Source: Bog-473 sp963783965 (GTDB lineage Bacteria; Actinomycetota; Acidimicrobiia; Acidimicrobiales; RAAP-2). Taken from it: 64,000 bases of DNA. Positions 62,666 through 64,000 of this stretch are shown here, piece after piece (position 1 is the stretch's first letter; each line of letters starts with the position of its first letter). Position numbers and translations under genes: made by a program. The notes under the pieces are model-generated. The model saw only the letters and a program-made list of their open reading frames with translations, searched no databases and was not told the DNA's origin. The DNA lies in contig CAWAPQ010000013.1 of assembly GCA_963783965.1 (NCBI GenBank), positions 574,849 to 638,848 of the forward strand, read 5' to 3'.

Positions 62666-63959
62666 TGTCTGACTTCAGGACATAGGACACTCCCTGGCCA
62701 AGGGATGTGTCAAGACATAGGAGAGTCCGGATTGGAAGGGGTCTCCTATGGACAAGGGCCGGTTCCTGATCGAGACACACCTGAGGACCGGTCGGTCCAT
62801 CAAGGAGCTGGCGGCCGCACACGACGTGAGCGAGAGCTGGCTCTTCAAGCTCCTCCGTCGCTACCGCCTCGAGGGTCCAGACGGACTCGAGCCGCGGTCT
62901 CGGCGGCCCAAGACCTCGCCCACCCGGATCGCCGACCTCTACGAGGACGAGATCGTCCGGGTCAGAAAGGAGCTGGCCGAGTCCGGCTTCGATGCCGGGG
63001 CCGAGACCATCCACTTCCACATGTCGACGCCCGGACGTGAGGTGCCGAGCGTCTCGACCATCTACCGGGTCCTCGTTTCCCGTGGCTTCGTCGTCCCCGA
63101 GCCCCACAAGCGGCCCAAGAGCTCGTGGATCCGCTTCGAGGCCGACTTCCCCAACGAGTGCTGGCAGGCCGACGTCACCCACGTCGAAGTGGCGCAGGGT
63201 TGGGTCTATGAGGTCCTCAACATCATCGACGACCACTCGAGGCTGTGCGTGGCCAGCCGGGCTTTCGTCACCACCCGCGCCCCCGACGTGGTGCGGACCT
63301 TGCACAAAGCGGCCGAGCGCTGGGGTTATCCGCAGCGCTTCTTGACCGACAACGGGCGCATCTTCACCACGCCGATTGGCGGAGGACTCGGCGCCATGGA
63401 GGCCGAGCTCTTCAGTCTGGGCATCGCCACGAGGCACTCACGGCCCTATCACCCCCAGACCTGCGGCAAGGTCGAGCGCTTCCACCAGTCGCTCAAGAAG
63501 TTCATGGCCAAACAAGAGCCGGCCACCACCAAGAAGCTGCTCCAGGGCCAGCTCGACCACTTCGCCCAGTACTACGACGAACAGCGGCCCCATCGCAGCC
63601 TCGGACGCCGCACCCCACTCCAGGCCTGGAATGGGAGGGAGAAGGTGGGGCCCATCGGCAAGCGGATCGAAGCGGCGGGCTATCGCGTCCGTCACGACAA
63701 GGTCGATGTCGGCGGCTCGGTGACGCTGCGCCACAAGGGCAAGCTCCACCACATCGGGATCGGCTGTCCCTATGCAGGCTGGCGGGTCATCTTGCTGGTC
63801 GACGGCCTCGACATCCGCATTCTGGGCCTCGACGGCTCGCCGCTACGGCACCTGACCTTGGACCCCTCGGTCGACTACCAGCGGATCCCTTGAGGCCCAC
63901 AACGGTCCAGCTCTACGATGTCTCGACGACATCGCTCTCCGATGTCTCGCGACATCACA
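62666..63959. mobile_element. Complete IS481-family insertion sequence (1294 bp)
   Basis: The element starts TGT and ends ACA. Its ends carry subterminal repeats of the type GACATnGGAnA, two on the left and two inverted on the right, likely transposase sites. It encodes one DDE transposase. Both flanks are the 16-bp duplication TTCGCAGCCCCAACGG, so the boundaries are exact. The insertion split the tRNA-Glu 3' region, but the duplication leaves the acceptor end intact. Confidence 0.85.
62748..63893 (+). CDS. IS481-family transposase (DDE, HTH N-terminus)
   Basis: The 381-residue transposase has an N-terminal helix-turn-helix (SIKELAAAHDVSESWLFKLL), then the rve integrase core with Asp142 in WQADVTHV, Asp201 in LTDNGRIF and Glu243 in GKVERFHQ. 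The C-terminus contains YDEQRPHRSLGRRTP, typical of IS481 proteins. It is whole, without frameshift. The gene fills most of the element and is rightward. Confidence 0.95.
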   Translation: MDKGRFLIETHLRTGRSIKELAAAHDVSESWLFKLLRRYRLEGPDGLEPRSRRPKTSPTRIADLYEDEIVRVRKELAESGFDAGAETIHFHMSTPGREVPSVSTIYRVLVSRGFVVPEPHKRPKSSWIRFEADFPNECWQADVTHVEVAQGWVYEVLNIIDDHSRLCVASRAFVTTRAPDVVRTLHKAAERWGYPQRFLTDNGRIFTTPIGGGLGAMEAELFSLGIATRHSRPYHPQTCGKVERFHQSLKKFMAKQEPATTKKLLQGQLDHFAQYYDEQRPHRSLGRRTPLQAWNGREKVGPIGKRIEAAGYRVRHDKVDVGGSVTLRHKGKLHHIGIGCPYAGWRVILLVDGLDIRILGLDGSPLRHLTLDPSVDYQRIP

Positions 63960-63975
63960 TTCGCAGCCCCAACGG
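63960..63975. repeat. Target-site duplication, right copy
   Basis: TTCGCAGCCCCAACGG, identical to 62650-62665. It is followed at once by GATTCGAACCCG, the tRNA T-arm in reverse, so this copy keeps the tRNA 3' end. Confidence 0.75.
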
Positions 63976-64000
63976 GATTCGAACCCGTGTCGCCACCTTG
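63964..64000 (-). tRNA. tRNA-Glu (CTC), 3' part only
   Basis: The minus strand shows the acceptor TGGGGCT with discriminator G (63964), the T-arm ACGGG-TTCGAAT-CCCGT, the 4-nt CGAC variable loop and GGTGG, the 3' side of the anticodon stem. The window ends in the anticodon loop (CAA). The variable loop and the copy at 62544 (CTCTCAA) suggest Glu with anticodon CTC; the 5' half lies outside. Confidence 0.65.

Noticed and set aside
62610..63437. 275-codon minus-strand frame over the transposase
   Set aside because: It is the antisense of the IS481 transposase, which has all DDE residues on the plus strand.

Overview
The DNA is GC-rich and bacterial. Actinobacteria are suggested by a mycofactocin-type dehydrogenase, F420/FMN luciferase-like oxidoreductases, P450s, several D-x-H amidohydrolases, MFE-2-like SDRs and TAnnnT promoter boxes. 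An acidimicrobial, frankial or mycobacterial relative is plausible; this comes from gene content only. Almost everything is secondary or catabolic metabolism. No ribosomal or replication genes were seen.

Left part (1-15 kb). An HtrA-like protease and an MFS exporter precede a leftward operon: SDR, SDR fragment, HSL-type esterase, SDR, NAD-dependent formate dehydrogenase. Next come a frameshifted metallo-beta-lactamase hydrolase and a divergent, also frameshifted, large LuxR ATPase regulator. A shared 15-bp palindrome (CTAGGAAATCCCTAG and variants) lies upstream of the exporter, the SDR operon and the regulator, so this looks like one small LuxR regulon. An acetolactate-synthase-like enzyme, a DUF4242-cyclase fusion and a SnoaL-like protein follow.

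Middle-left part (15.6-20.3 kb). This is a rightward set: P450, methyltransferase-carboxymuconolactone-decarboxylase (CMD) fusion, OsmC-like protein and flavin monooxygenase.

Central part (20.5-55.1 kb) is the main discovery candidate. Fourteen transcription units (29 genes) each begin next to the same 18-bp inverted repeat, GTCAAC-N6-GTTGAC; there are 11 copies with invariant spacing. The outer half of each arm is a -35 box (TTGACA), and an actinobacterial -10 (TAnnnT) follows 17-18 bp later in 12 of 14 directions. One repressor could therefore shut every unit by covering its -35. The only regulator inside is a KstR2-like TetR protein, co-transcribed with a Baeyer-Villiger monooxygenase. The enzymes (two P450s, BVMO, three amidohydrolases, two ALDHs, Zn-ADH, mycofactocin SDR, four MFE-2-type SDRs, acyl-CoA ligase, acyl-CoA dehydrogenase, three enoyl-CoA hydratases, HpaI aldolase, TPP decarboxylase, two LLM oxidoreductases, nitroreductase, cupins) fit oxidation, ring opening and CoA-dependent breakdown of a cyclic or branched hydrophobic compound. 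The substrate cannot be read from sequence.

Right part (55.2-64 kb). Unregulated oxidoreductases (crotonase, 2-hydroxyacid dehydrogenase, AKR, SDR, MDR, FAD dehydrogenase) lead to a complete IS481-type element with 16-bp target duplications. It is inserted at the 3' end of a tRNA-Glu gene that runs off the window; a second copy of the tRNA 3' half lies beyond the element.

Three genes carry an apparent single-base insertion (near 7899, 10003 and 44681). Whether these are mutations or sequencing errors cannot be decided here.
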